Source: Cymodocea nodosa
Taxonomy: Eukaryota; Streptophyta; Magnoliopsida; Alismatales; Cymodoceaceae
Reading direction: 5' to 3'
Assembly (NCBI GenBank): GCA_036874045.1
Contig: CM072343.1
Span: 7,584,001-7,648,000, forward strand
Length of the DNA: 64,000 bases
Part shown: positions 1 through 10,380 of the stretch, piece after piece
Layout: each line of letters opens with the position of its first letter
How positions within the stretch are numbered: position 1 is the stretch's first letter
The notes under the pieces: generated by a model
Seen by the model: the letters and a program-made list of their open reading frames with translations, nothing else
Told to the model about the DNA's origin: nothing
Databases searched by the model: none
Program-made: the position numbers and the translations under genes

Positions 1-768
1 GTAGGAACGAAATGGAAGCAATACACAGAGCTTATTGCAGCTTTTTATAGCAATCTGGTCAAGAATGGAAATTTTCTGAAAACTCAAATAAATGAATAGG
101 AGTTTATGTTGTCTCCTAAGTTAATTTTTGAAGTTTTAGGATTAAAGAATGAAGGTGTTGTTGTTACCAACAGATTTGACATAATAAGACAACTGGAATG
201 GAACATTCAGTCTTTATCAAAAATTCCATATGTATATTCTGAAATGAGATTAATGGAAAATCTGAATGTAGAGGCAAGATTTATTGCAAATATATTGCAT
301 GCAAATTTATTTCAAAGAGTTGGACACAATTTGGAAGTCAGCAGAAGCTGTTTATATGCAACTTATAGCCTACTGAATAGAATTCAAATAAATTGGTTTG
401 ATGTTTTTATGTCTCAACTACAGCATATGAGTTCAAAGTTATTTTATGGTGATGCTGTATGTAGAATCCTTACAAGCCAATTGACTTTATCTAACTGGCC
501 CTCTGAAACTAAAGGCATGAGAGCATTTAGTGTCAAAGATTTGCAAAAATTTTAGGCCATGCATAAACCTCAACAACAACAACAACAACAACAACCTGAT
601 ACAGACCATATACAACAACAACAACAACAAAGTTATTCAGTTCAAGCAGAACAGCAAACCCAGCTACCTCCTAACTTAGATGTAGTGCTTAACGACATCA
701 GAAATGATATTACGCATCTAGGAGATAAAATATGTATTGCTATAAGTGATATACTTAGGAGGGGTTGA
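1..768 (+). pseudogene. ORF X of SIRE-like copy A, C-terminal part, two in-frame stops
   Basis: This is the C-terminal third of ORF X, the extra reading frame between pol and the 3' LTR in all SIRE-like copies of this window. One frame is open from base 1 to the TGA at 766-768 except for TAG at 97-99 and 553-555; the other copies have CAG (Gln) at both places. The body (about 106-555) reads like the plant retroelement-associated 'putative plant transposon protein' domain (Transposase_32-like, from memory): an IANIL helix, then SRSCLYATY and RIQINWFDVF. The tail (559-750) is a poly-Gln stretch encoded by CAA repeats and ends in a helix with the basic terminus DILRRG. Its biochemical role is unknown. 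The N-terminal part lies outside the window. Compare the copies at 15408-17336, 48740-51002 and 62788-64000. Confidence 0.8.
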
Positions 769-1255
769 TAACTATTTTTGTTTGTTTCTGAATACAAAAT
801 GTAATGTTTGTATTACTTGTTTGATTTGATTGAACAATACATTTTTCTGTAAATGTCTTCAATTATTATTCTTGTTTATAAAAAAAGTTGTTGTAATTAT
901 ATCTCTTATATATATATATATTCTCTGTAATTATCTTTTTGATTAATGACAAAAAGGGGGAGAAATATTATAAAAAGATGATTATGATCTTAATTGCATA
1001 TATATATTATAAAAGGAGATGTTATTTAAATGGTTATTGTAATTTGATAGATGATAAATAGAAAACTGATACTTATATAATTATTGACATCTGAGAGTTT
1101 TAGTTCTGAGAGGTAAAATTTACACAAACAATAAAAATAAGCTTAAGTGAACTTAAGTCAACAAACAAGTTTGTTGAATTAAAAGTTAACCCAACGAATG
1201 TGCTTTGTTGAGTTAAACATATTTCATAATTGATTTAATATGGTTTTGTCATCAT
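769..1255 (+). other. Spacer between ORF X and PPT with an internal PPT-like tract and hairpins
   Basis: Non-coding, AT-rich 3' region of SIRE-like copy A. It holds a TA microsatellite (about 905-921), a purine tract AAAAAGGGGGAGAAA at 951-965 that repeats the true PPT, and short inverted repeats. One is perfect (CAACAAAC / GTTTGTTG, 1159-1176). A second, imperfect one (GTTAACCCAACGAA / TTTGTTGAGTTAAAC, about 1185-1218) belongs to the GTTA...TAAC hairpin family. Reiterated PPT-like tracts before the 3' LTR are usual in SIRE-type elements. Confidence 0.7.
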
Positions 1256-1270
1256 CAAAAAGGGGGAGAT
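1256..1270 (+). promoter_or_regulatory. Polypurine tract of copy A
   Basis: AAAAAGGGGGAGAT lies directly before the LTR start TGCTGAG. It is the primer site for plus-strand DNA synthesis and fixes both the element's orientation and the LTR start at 1271. The same tract precedes the LTRs of copies E and F on the other strand. Confidence 0.88.
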
Positions 1271-1650
1271 TGCTGAGTATTTTTGTTTTGATGATGTGTG
1301 CTGAATGAAAATAATCATATTTGCTCAATTACTATTGCTTGTGGAAAGAAATTAAAATCATCAATTAATACAGAAAAAGCTTACTGATATAAATACTTGT
1401 CTGTATTGGATTTGAAGTTAATAACTAGTGATTTCGTTGCATTAATTTCTCATTTAGCTAAACGTTAAGTTAACGTGTGTTTTTATTGAAAAGCATGATA
1501 TGTTTTAATGTTATATCTTCTGTATTATGAACAGTTCACGTTTAGACAACTCGTTAAGTTAGAGTTTTGTTTGTATAGAGGTCACGTGAGAACTCGTTAA
1601 GTTAGAGGCTTAAAGGTTAAAATAGGTCACGTGATAACTCGTTAAGTTAG

Positions 1651-1716
1651 TGAGTAAAAGAAGAGACGAACTCGTTAAGTTAGTGAGTAAAAGAAGAGAC
1701 GAACTCGTTAAGTTAG
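1651..1716 (+). repeat. 33-bp perfect tandem duplication inside the LTR array
   Basis: Two adjacent identical 33-base units, each starting TGAGTAAAAGAAGAGACGAA and carrying one CTCGTTAAGTTAG motif. Copies E, F and H have a single unit at this place, so the duplication is specific to copy A. Confidence 0.85.
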
Positions 1717-2318
1717 TGTTATACATCTGGTGAAATTATAAGTTACGAATGTTGTATTGTATCACGTGAGGTGCATATGTTTAACTCGTTAAGTTAACAT
1801 AACTAAATGCGTTGAGTTGCTATATTGAACACTAAGGCAACGCGTTAGGTTAGCGTTATAAACTTAAGTTGTTATTTTTGCACGTGGTAAAATTCTTATT
1901 TTAAAAACATTTGTTTATTACTGGTTCGTTGAGTTACCGTAACACAACGGAGATGGTTCGTTGAGATAGCATAACACCACGGACTTAGTTCGTTGAGTTA
2001 GCTACAGTACTTGTCACGTGAAATAACATATGGTGAACTCGTTAAGTTAGAAACGTTAAGTTATATATATATACTTGTGTTGCTCGTTTAGTTAACATTA
2101 AAGTAACGACTTCTTATTACACTGATGAAAAATTTTTAGACGAGAAAGTTTATTTTCAGGAAATTTTTCAGAGATCTAGGACTGATGGTTAAAAAAAATT
2201 CGAAATATAAATGTGGGTTAGAACATGTGTGCTTCGATGAAGGAAAAAGAAAAGACGTGGAGAAGTGGAAAACTAGTAGTGGTTAAACGTGAAGGATATG
2301 CATGAAATGAAGATACAG

Positions 2319-2327
2319 TATAAAAGG
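2319..2327 (+). promoter_or_regulatory. TATA box of the SIRE-like LTR
   Basis: TATAAAAGG, followed by the conserved GCATAGAATTCTC. It is kept in every SIRE-like LTR here: 55892-55900 on the + strand, and 13907-13915, 47047-47055 and 53324-53332 on the minus strand. It is the likely core promoter of the element, some 560 bases before the LTR end. Confidence 0.7.
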
Positions 2328-2887
2328 CATAGAATTCTCATTGATCAATTTATCCTTGCACACCGAAAAGAAAAATCTTTTCAAGGATCAAACCATCCCT
2401 GCACACCAAAAGAAAAATCTTTTTCAGGGATCAAAAACACCTCTTCGGGAAAAATCTCTCAAGTGGAAGAAAAGTTCAGTGAAGCATAAAAAGGTAAGAT
2501 TTTCGTCACTGAAGATTTGAAGTATCAGAAGAAAGCAAATTAAGTGAATCATGAAAAGACAAGATATTCGTCACTGAAGAATTGCTGAAGAAGAAAAAGA
2601 AGAAGAAGAAAGATCTCAAACAGGGAGAAAAGTTTTAAATTCCGCAAATTAGTTTTCTCTGTTTGTAGTTATGAAATTATTTAGATATTACATGGTATCG
2701 AAATATAATTGCATCTACAATTTCTAAGGAGAATTGAATTGTATGTTGTAATTGAAACCTTGAATAAAAATGATTTTATGAAAACAATGTCTCGACTTGT
2801 TTTTGAGTTTTAAAGTTTCAATTATATTTCAGAAAATATTAAAAATACACAATTCACCCCCCTCTTGTGTAGCCATATGATCCTACA

Positions 2888-3072
2888 CTATGGGATCGAC
2901 CTGTACTTGCACACAAATACAATATATACTGTGCACTTGCAGTTAAAATACAAATTGGAATTAATATCTAATTTGTGTGAAAGGTTGTTTATTTACTTCT
3001 AAAAGTAATTATTAATATAAGCATAAAAACAAATTAAACAAGTTTAAAATTTAACTTTACAACCCAAACAAC
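2888..3072 (+). mobile_element. Fragment of Gypsy LTR (3' part), + orientation
   Basis: Matches the end of the G2 5' LTR (about 35168-35330), including CTATGGGATCGACCTG and the CACTTGCAG...AAATACAAATT stretch. Such a GGGATCGACCTGTACTTGCAC segment is a usual mark near the end of Athila/Tat LTRs. The left side is cut by insertion of copy A; the right side breaks abruptly into an LTR piece of opposite orientation. Confidence 0.75.
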
Positions 3073-4533
3073 CACTGAAAACTTAATCACTTACAATCTT
3101 GCCTCCTCTCCCTATAGAATCACGAATCAAGAATTGTAAGATGATCTCCTCTTCAGTATACTGGCATCAACCCGAAACCAAGGCTAGAAGCTTTACGATC
3201 TCCTTAAATATGAGTCAGTGCTTGGTGAAAATGGTTTTCCTTCCCGCAACGCGATCACTCCTCACAGTGGTTGTTAGTCATTATGTTTGGCTTGGAATCG
3301 ACCCGACATCTGAAAAGTATCCTCACAGACCTCTTATAGTTGGTGATTTTGGTGGTGGTGTGGAGCTTTAGGGAACTTCTGACGCTTCCTGCAATTAGCG
3401 CAGTTCTCCACTAGTACACACTTTCTTCGTCTTTCTCCTCTTCTTTTATATTTCTTTCAGTAATAACTACTTCTGCTTAAATGATCGGTTGGATTTCCTT
3501 CATTCATATCAACGATGGTGATTTCTTCTTCATTCCACGAGTGAATTCCTACATGATACGTGCAATCGTGGTTTTCCTTCGCATTTCCTGTTTCTACAAC
3601 TGCTATAGTGGCATATTAGAAAACAAATGGTTAGTGGAGTTACTGCTAACTTAACGGACTTACTTCATTGATTTAACTATAAAGCACGTGCAATAAAGAA
3701 ATACCTTATAAGCTTATAACACTAACACAACGCATTACCTTAGTTTATATTCAAGTACTTAACGTGTATAGTTATGCTAACTTAACAAGTTAAACATGTA
3801 CAGCTCACGTGACATAATAAAGTATTTAAATTCAACACGTGCATAATTCTAACTTAACGAGTTCAAATGTACAACTTATAGTTTTTACTCACTAACTCAA
3901 CGAGTTCTCACGTGATCTTTTTACACCTTTAAACCTATAACTCAACGAGTTATTACGTGATCTTTCAATAAAAAGAACACTAACTCAATGAGTTGTTACT
4001 GTGCACCTATACATGATATAAATATATGCAAATAAAATAGATCATGCTTAATACTATAAAACCACACTTAAATCAGGTTTTTAGATCATGACACGTGTCC
4101 TTAGTAAGTTTTAAGATAAAAAATTATTTTGGATACTTGCAAACCTAACTATCCGATGCTCAGATGCATTTTGGATAGTTAGCAGATAACTTACCAAAAA
4201 TTCACTTAAGTCATGCATTAAGGTTACAATATGTGTACTCTAAGAAATAATAAAATATTCTTTAAGCATTTAAAACATAATTGTCCGGTATATTAAATGT
4301 AACTCTCCAAAATAACAGAAAATTCGGATACTTAGGAATTTCAAAGCCTGTAATTCATCGACAGTTCAGAAATATACTTAATTAACACTAATTCCTTGAA
4401 ATTATGTAGATTCTTTCATTAAGGCATATAATAGTGCAATTATAACATAATGGCTTAATTCTCATATGATAAGCTAAATATTATGCAATTAACCATCATT
4501 TAACCATTAATATTATGCACTTTTTCATTCTAA
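3073..4533 (-). mobile_element. Fragment of Gypsy LTR (5' and middle parts), minus orientation
   Basis: Reads in the same direction as the G1 LTRs: the segment with GCCTCCTCTCCCTATAGAATC, the CATTCATATCAACGA stretch, the CACGTG/TTAACGAGTT array (about 3680-3990), and the repeat with TAACTATCCGATGCTCAGATGC, down to TTAATATTATGCACTTTTTCA. It lacks the LTR 3' terminus, which is replaced at about 3072 by the oppositely oriented fragment. No PBS, PPT or coding sequence accompanies it. Short ORFs within it are chance frames. Confidence 0.75.
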
Positions 4534-4691
4534 ACATCTAGGTTGGAAGGCAGAAGAGTTAGAATTTGGGCTTAATTTCTGTGATTTCAGGAACGTAAAA
4601 TAATGATTTTCTTGAGCTTTCTAGCTATTAACTCTAGGAATTAATAGGTTTTATGCTATCTTTGAAATCTTTATTATATTTATGTAAATTG
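4534..4691 (+). mobile_element. Short fragment of the Gypsy LTR family seen at 25674-28299
   Basis: Similar to about 27930-28085 of the solo LTR (shared AGAGTTAGAA, GCTTAATTT, TTTCTTGAG, TTATATTTATGTAA). It is interrupted on the right by the LTR that begins TGTTAGGAATATATGGC at 4692. Confidence 0.6.
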
Positions 4692-6223
4692 TGTTAGGAA
4701 TATATGGCTTCACTAGAGGGGAGGTGAATGGTGATCAATGTGAATTTAAAACTATTTTTGACTTGATTAACCCATTTTAAATAAATAGTTTGCTCAAGTA
4801 CTAAATAGATAAATAAACATGCACAACGGAAATAAAAGTAAGAAACACAAGGGAATTTTAGGTGGTTCACCAACTCGACTAGTCCACCCCCAAGGATCAC
4901 TTGGGCTTCACTAAGTGTCTCAACACTTACAAACACTTACTTTCAGGTCGAAGCAAGAACCAAACCCTTGAGCTTTTAGGTCGTAGCTCTAACCAACACT
5001 CAAAAGTTTTCAAATATAAACTTCAAAAAACCAACCTCTTGAGTTTTCAAGTCGAAACTCAAACCAACAACTTGAATGAAGCTTTAAGGTTGAAGCCACA
5101 AACCAAATGATCCTTCTTGGATCAAACTTTCAGCACTTAGAAAGTTTTAAGAATCTTCTTATATATCCAACTTTCAATCGATTCTTTGTAGCAATTAATC
5201 AGAATTGAGCTTTCTTCTGTAACAATAGTTGATCTGCAATGTATACTGTATCTCTGTATGTGATTGTCTATGTAATCTCACTTGTTAGCTCTATTAAATA
5301 TTGAATGATCTATTTGTATTTATGCTTGTAAGTCCAATGATCATATTTTCTCTTCAACGAATTGATTCTGCTGTACTTGCTGAGTTTGCAAGTTTAAATA
5401 TGGTAAGTTACCGTTTGAAAAGATGTTTTAAGATAACCTTCCGATTTCCTTAGACTTTCAAGTAGTTATTTGTGTAACTTTTCAAAGGATGTTCGTAACT
5501 CACCAAAAATCCACTTAAGTCCTTTTGTCACATGAGATTTAAGTCATACACGTGAAGTGTCTTAGGTTCAGATGGTTATAACTGTTAACTTACCGAAACT
5601 CTTCAACTTTCAGATAGTTAGCTACAATAACCTTCTGATTCTTCTTTTAAGCTTCCGACTACTATCTTCTTATTTTTGCACATGCAAAATAGGATGACTT
5701 AAGTTTCGGATAGTTAAATCTGTAACCTTCTGAAACTTCTTATTTTTCAGATAGTTAGCTTTCTAACTCTCCGAAAATCCTTTTAAGCTTCTGTCTAGAT
5801 TTCTACACGTAGATAATTGAATGACTTAAGTTTTAGATAGTTGGCTTTCCTAACTTTCTGATTTTCCTTGAACTTCCAGATAGTTAGCGCCTTAACTCTC
5901 TGATCATTCAACCAGCTATCTTTCAAACTCTTCGAAGGCCTTGTATTTTCGGATAGTTATTTTTCTAACTGTCCGACGGTGTTTCTGCTATTTTAAATTG
6001 ACTATTCGGATACTTAAGCTTGTAACTTACCGAAGATTAACCTTCTTCTGGATACTTAAGCCTGGTAACTATCTGATTTTCCTATAGCTCTATAGCAGCA
6101 ATGTTTGAACTACTTGTATCTGTTTATCTGCCTTCTAATCTTTTGCTAAACAGTCTTATCTATGAAATACAATTTGTTTCCTCACACAAGTTTTTGCATT
6201 ATCAAAATACAAGGGTCCTAATA
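4692..6223 (-). mobile_element. 3' LTR of minus-strand Copia-like element B
   Basis: Runs from TGTTAGGAATATATGG (reverse of an LTR 3' end) to GGGTCCTAATA (reverse of TGTTAGGACCC with one change) and is followed at once by a PPT complement, so it is the 3' LTR of a minus-strand element. The U5-like part (about 4855-5130) has GGTGGTTCACCAACTCGACT and reiterated 'AAACTTCA/AACCAAC' phrases. The U3-like part (about 5380-6080) is an array of CGGATAGTTA ... TAACTNNCCGA inverted repeats with TTAAGT and CACGTG-like sites. ORFs of 69-90 residues inside it have no recognisable content. Confidence 0.8.
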
Positions 6224-7779
6224 ATCTCCCCCTTTTTGATAATGACAAAATCCTTTACATTTAATTACATGTATTTCACTCCCTAGTTTATTTCTATACA
6301 TTCAGTCACATAGAAACTAAGTAAAGCAAAAATTTATAGTGAATACAATACAATGGAGTTAATTTCTCCCCTTATCTGTGTGTTGGGAATTCTCCCCTTG
6401 CCTTCTATGTAATTCTCTTTATTCTTCTCCCCCTTTTTGTCATTAAAGAAAAGGAGTTCCATAACATTCTTCTCTTTGAATTTTCTTTTACTACCAAATT
6501 TCTCCCCTTTTTGTCAAGATGAATATCTGATGTCAATATTTCGAATACTGATTTTGAATTTGCATCAAATGTTAGCTGTCTATATGTTGATATCAATTGT
6601 TGAAATATTTTCATAATTGCAATCTTTTTTCTTCTTTCCCTTTGATGTTGTACTACTTTCCTTCTTTCTTATTTGAGCACAGCATCAATTGAAGTATCAA
6701 TTTCCTCAATTCTTGTCTAATACTAGTTGTTGATATATCAATTTCTGAGAAGTCAGTAATTACTCTCCTAGTTTGTGCTATTTCTTCCTTTGTCTTGTTT
6801 ATTTACTACATCATCTGTAAAACCTGAAAGACAATAGAATGCCAATTGTTAATGTAGCAATTTATAATTATGTAGTTAATATTTATAGTTGTTGCCACAT
6901 GCTTTCCCCCTATTTGTATGGAGGTTCTCTGATTTTTAATAGCAAGTTATAGGCTCTCCCCCCATATTCATGCCCTCTTTATACACTTTCTTTTTGAACT
7001 GAAGCAACATTCTGAATTCCCTTCATATAGTAGGTTTTCCCCCTACTTATATGCTTTTCCTTGTAGATAGATTTGTTGCACCTATTTTACAAAATGACAT
7101 TTATGATACCAACTGAACTAGGTACCAATTCTTAATCAAAAACATCATAAATAATTCTCAATCATTTAGCTTCTGATTCCAATTCGTTTATCTTCTCTTA
7201 GATCTTTATTTCAAGAGATTCTTTCAATTTGCAGAAGATAATTTGAAGACTATAATCTAGCTACTGCAGATTTTGCTTGTCCTTTGATAAATCTAATTTC
7301 CTTACTTTTGTATTCATTCATCTTGGCTTGTGTAGATCTTATTTCCTTTAAAGAACATGATTCAATCATTGATGCTACTTTTGATACAAATTGTTGATTT
7401 CAGAACATCATAACTGATCCTTTACTATTTAGCTTCTAATTTCTCTTTAAGAGATTCCTTCAAAACATATGCAGAAAACAATTTGTGACTGTAGTCTGGC
7501 TGTTGCTCTCTTTTCTGTATACTTGTTTTTAACTGCTACAAATTTTGCTCTCCTTGAATATCATGATTTTAGGCACATTTTTCACTCAATTTAAGTGTAG
7601 CACTTTCTACCAATTTATGATGCCTCCTGTAATACCAAATAGTTGCTCTCATAATTGATTTTCAAATTTTCAAATTTTCCTAATTGATCATTCCATTAAT
7701 CTTCAGATTTTGGTCATTTGTGGATAATAATTTGAAACTATAAACTAACTGCTCCCACTGAATAATATAATTCTACAAT
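6224..7779 (-). other. PPT and pol-less internal region of element B
   Basis: On the minus strand the element's PPT (ATCAAAAAGGGGGAGAT, complement at 6224-6240) abuts the LTR. The remaining 1.5 kb contains no recognisable protease, integrase, RT or RNase H, so pol has been deleted. It carries several further PPT-like tracts, seen on the + strand as CTCCCC-type runs near 6367, 6390, 6427, 6501, 6905, 6957 and 7030, several linked to TTTTGTCATTAAAG. The rest is AT-rich and I see nothing else in it. Confidence 0.65.
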
Positions 7780-8142
7780 TCAAACAGAAATAGATTTTGG
7801 TACCCATACTTTCTTGGGTCCATAAGCGTTAGTCCTAACAACATTTAATTTATTGACTTTTGGTAGCCACATTGATCCAGATCTTCTTTTGATGGCAAAC
7901 ACTGTAGTACCATCTCTATAAGATCGGATAACACCACCATAGTAAGGTATTTCTTGTGGAGTAGCATACCCTAAGCCAAATCTATTTGAACTATGTCTTT
8001 GTGAACCAATGATTTTATTTAATTCATTTTGTCCATTGGTAAATTTATACACGGTATTTTTTAGATCAGTAATTTTAGATTTCAGTTTTTCATTTTCATT
8101 TATCAATTCATCATTATTGCATTTTCTATTTTCAACATGCAT
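7780..8142 (-). pseudogene. Copia gag, C-terminal remnant of element B
   Basis: About 120 codons read as a coiled-coil-rich gag tail: Asn/Glu/Lys-rich helices (ENEKLKSKITDLKN), then FGLGYATP, and at the end GPKKVWVPKSISV. The WVPK-type motif directly precedes protease in SIRE-type polyproteins; compare GPQQHWVPRKSFS in copy H near 58835. The protease that should follow is missing at about 7780, and the N-terminal side is cut by LTR C at about 8138. Confidence 0.7.
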
Positions 8143-8146
8143 AAGC

Positions 8147-8174
8147 TCGTAAAGTTAATGGCATAACTTTACGA
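8147..8174. repeat. Perfect inverted repeat, 11-bp arms
   Basis: TCGTAAAGTTA (8147-8157), 6-base loop ATGGCA, TAACTTTACGA (8164-8174). It has the same GTTA...TAAC core as hairpins in the other LTR families of the window, with a different outer sequence. Confidence 0.85.
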
Positions 8175-8510
8175 AGGGTCATAATATTATGACTTTTATG
8201 GATTTATTTAATTATTATATTTTTATCAAAGTCTGTTTCACGATTATTTATTTTGCAGATGACACATGGCACACACGCATTCACACATGATCTACCATAT
8301 TTCTAAAGACTTGGTCAATATTTATAGATGGCAATAAGAGAAATTTAACAAAGTCAATATTAATGATCATGGTTCGAAAACGTCTAGAGAGCATGTGTAA
8401 TTAGTTAGAGTTCCTTGTATAATATAAAAAGAGAGTCAAGTTAAGTTTAGAAGAGAAGTTCTTTTCGATAGTACTCTGAAAGTTATTTACAAAAGTCTTG
8501 AAGATTCTTG

Positions 8511-9775
8511 TGTTAGGATCGATAGGCTCACCAGAGGGGGGGTGAATGGTGAAGGTGTGTAAATTTTACTTCTTTTTAATTAAGAATCAACTGATTCTAT
8601 TAAATAGTGAGTTGAACTAAATTAAATGGATGCACAACAGTAAGAAGAACATAACACACAACAATTTTTAGGTGGTTCACCAACTCAACTAGTCCAACAG
8701 CTTTAAATGTTTCTATTAGAGTTTTGGCACAGGGAGCTTTTCTGCAATGAATCTTTAAGAGTATTCTTGAATGTTGCAAACTTGAGAGTGTATTTGAATT
8801 TTGTGTAGCTTACAGTATAATGTATGATCATTTTTTTTTTTTTTTGATCTTCTCTTTACTCTTCATATTTATACCAAAAAGTATAACGATCATATTTTTC
8901 TTCCAACGGATGTATTTTGCTATACTTGCTAAGAAATCAAACTTAAATATGGTAAGTTACCGTTCAGGGAGGTATTTCAAGATACCCTTTCAATTTTCTC
9001 AAACTTTCGGATAGTTAGTTGTGTACTCTCCAAAGGATGTTTCTAACTCACTAAAAAATCACTAAGTCTTTCTGCCATGTAGGATTTCAAATCGTACAAT
9101 GAGTTGTCACCCGATCGGATAATTGAAACTGTAACTTACCGAACTGTCCTTTGACTGTCGGATAGTTAGCTATAGTAACCCTCCAAAATCCTTCTCTTAA
9201 AGTTTCCAACTACTTTCTTATTTAAACACGTGCATAAAAGAACAACTTAAGTTTTCGGATAGATAAATCTGTAACCTTCTGAAAATTCCTGTTTTTCGGA
9301 TAGTTAGCTTTCTAACTCACCGAAAACCCCTTTAAGCTTTTGTTCTGGATTTCTGCATGTGGGTAATTGAATGACTTAAGTTTCGAATAGTTAGCTTTTC
9401 TAACTTACCAAAAACTCCTTTAACTTCCGGATAGTTAACTCCTTAACTCTCCGATCATCCAATCTTTCTTAACTGTCCAATCATTTAACTCTCCAAAGGC
9501 TTTGTGAATTCGGATAGTTATACTTCTAACTATCTGACGATATTTCTGCTGTTTTACTCTTCAGATATTTAAGCCTGAAACTTACTAAAAATAAATTTTC
9601 TTCTAAAGACTCGGCTTGATAACTATCCGATTTTCTTGTAGCTTTATAGTAGTAATTTCTAAACTACCAGTATCTGTTTATCTACCTTCCAATCTTTAGC
9701 TGCATTGTCTTCATTGTGAAATACAATGTTTCCACACATAGGTTTTTGCATTATCAAAATACTAGGGTCCTAACA
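8511..9775 (-). mobile_element. Solo LTR, same family as LTR B, target site duplication TCTTG
   Basis: TGTTAGGATCGATAGGC ... GGGTCCTAACA, flanked by TCTTG at 8506-8510 and 9776-9780. It has no internal region, PBS or PPT, so it is a solo LTR left by recombination between the two LTRs. Orientation is minus because TGTTAGGATC is the reverse of the LTR 3' end. About 8945-9640 is an array of CGGATAGTTA...TAACTCNCCGA inverted repeats. It is inserted in LTR C and is younger than it. Confidence 0.9.
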
Positions 9776-10002
9776 TCTTGGAGAATGAAAGCTAAAAATC
9801 ATCTGAAGAAACTCAACAGCAACAAAGCTATTACCTAAAGATTCAAGTGTTATTGTATCTACAAGAGGAAAGTTTTTATTACGTTTATGCTTTCATAGTT
9901 AATTCCTCTTTGCATTGCATCGTAAATTGAAAAAGAGAACCTATCCAAAAGGGGTGTTGTGGAGGAAACTCTGAAAGGTATTTTTTTAGAAGAGTTTCGA
10001 GT

Positions 10003-10026
10003 AACTTTACGGGAGTCCGTAAAGTT
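10003..10026. repeat. Perfect inverted repeat, 10-bp arms
   Basis: AACTTTACGG (10003-10012), 4-base loop GAGT, CCGTAAAGTT (10017-10026), in LTR C. Second member of the CTTTACG-type hairpins. Confidence 0.85.
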
Positions 10027-10380
10027 GTGTAGATAACTATACAAGGGTTTATATAGTTAGCATGGTAATTGTATGAGGGTCTGTACAGTTAAAGGAAGAA
10101 CTTGATGAAGAATCGGTACCTTGTCAAGTTGATTTTACTTTGAGTAAAGCTATAATACACTAGGTTTTGAGTGAACCAAAAACTCTTGGGATTAGTAAAT
10201 TCTTGAGTAAAGACTCATGGAATAGACATACCCTAGTTGAGGTGAACCATTATAAATTATCTATGTGATTTAATCTCTATTTTATTTCCACATTAACTAA
10301 ATTTAAAAAGGAGACTGAAAATAAGAAAATTTGCAAAATACTTAATTCACCCCTCCTCTTAAGCATAAACCTTTCCTACA

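Larger units (their letters stand above)
1271..2887 (+). mobile_element. 3' LTR of SIRE-like Copia copy A
   Basis: The LTR runs from TGCTGAGTATT just after the PPT to GATCCTACA, about 1.6 kb. Its 5' half (about 1540-2110) is an array of AACTCGTTAAGTTAG units (at least seven close copies plus TTCGTTGAGTTA variants), interspersed with CACGTG G-boxes near 1582, 1627, 1761, 1878 and 2014. Downstream come a TATA box (2319-2327), a GA-rich transcribed leader (about 2580-2620), AATAAA (2763-2768) and the conserved end that occurs reversed as TGTAGGATCGTATGGC in copies E and F. It is inserted in a Gypsy LTR: the flank at 2888 continues CTATGGGATCGAC of that LTR. The 5' end of the element is outside the window. 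Confidence 0.88.
8138..10380 (+). mobile_element. LTR of a further Copia-like family (C), split by a solo LTR
   Basis: The segments 8138-8510 and 9776-10380 rejoin when the solo LTR at 8511-9775 is removed. The right end (ACTTAATTCACCCCTCCTC ... CCTTTCCTACA) has the form of the SIRE-like LTR end and therefore lies in + orientation. The left limit is approximate. TATAAAAAGAGAG at about 8423 is a TATA candidate. Two perfect hairpins with CTTTACGG/GTAAAG arms lie near its two ends. There is no PBS after 10380 and no PPT before 8138, and the two flanks come from different elements, so it is not a simple solo insertion. Confidence 0.6.

Noticed and set aside
559..750. CAA repeats as a simple microsatellite
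   Set aside because: The repeat is in frame and encodes the poly-Gln tail of ORF X that is kept in copies E and F.
1540..2110. CRISPR-like array of short repeats
   Set aside because: Unit spacing is irregular, units are degenerate, there is no cas gene, and the context is a plant LTR.
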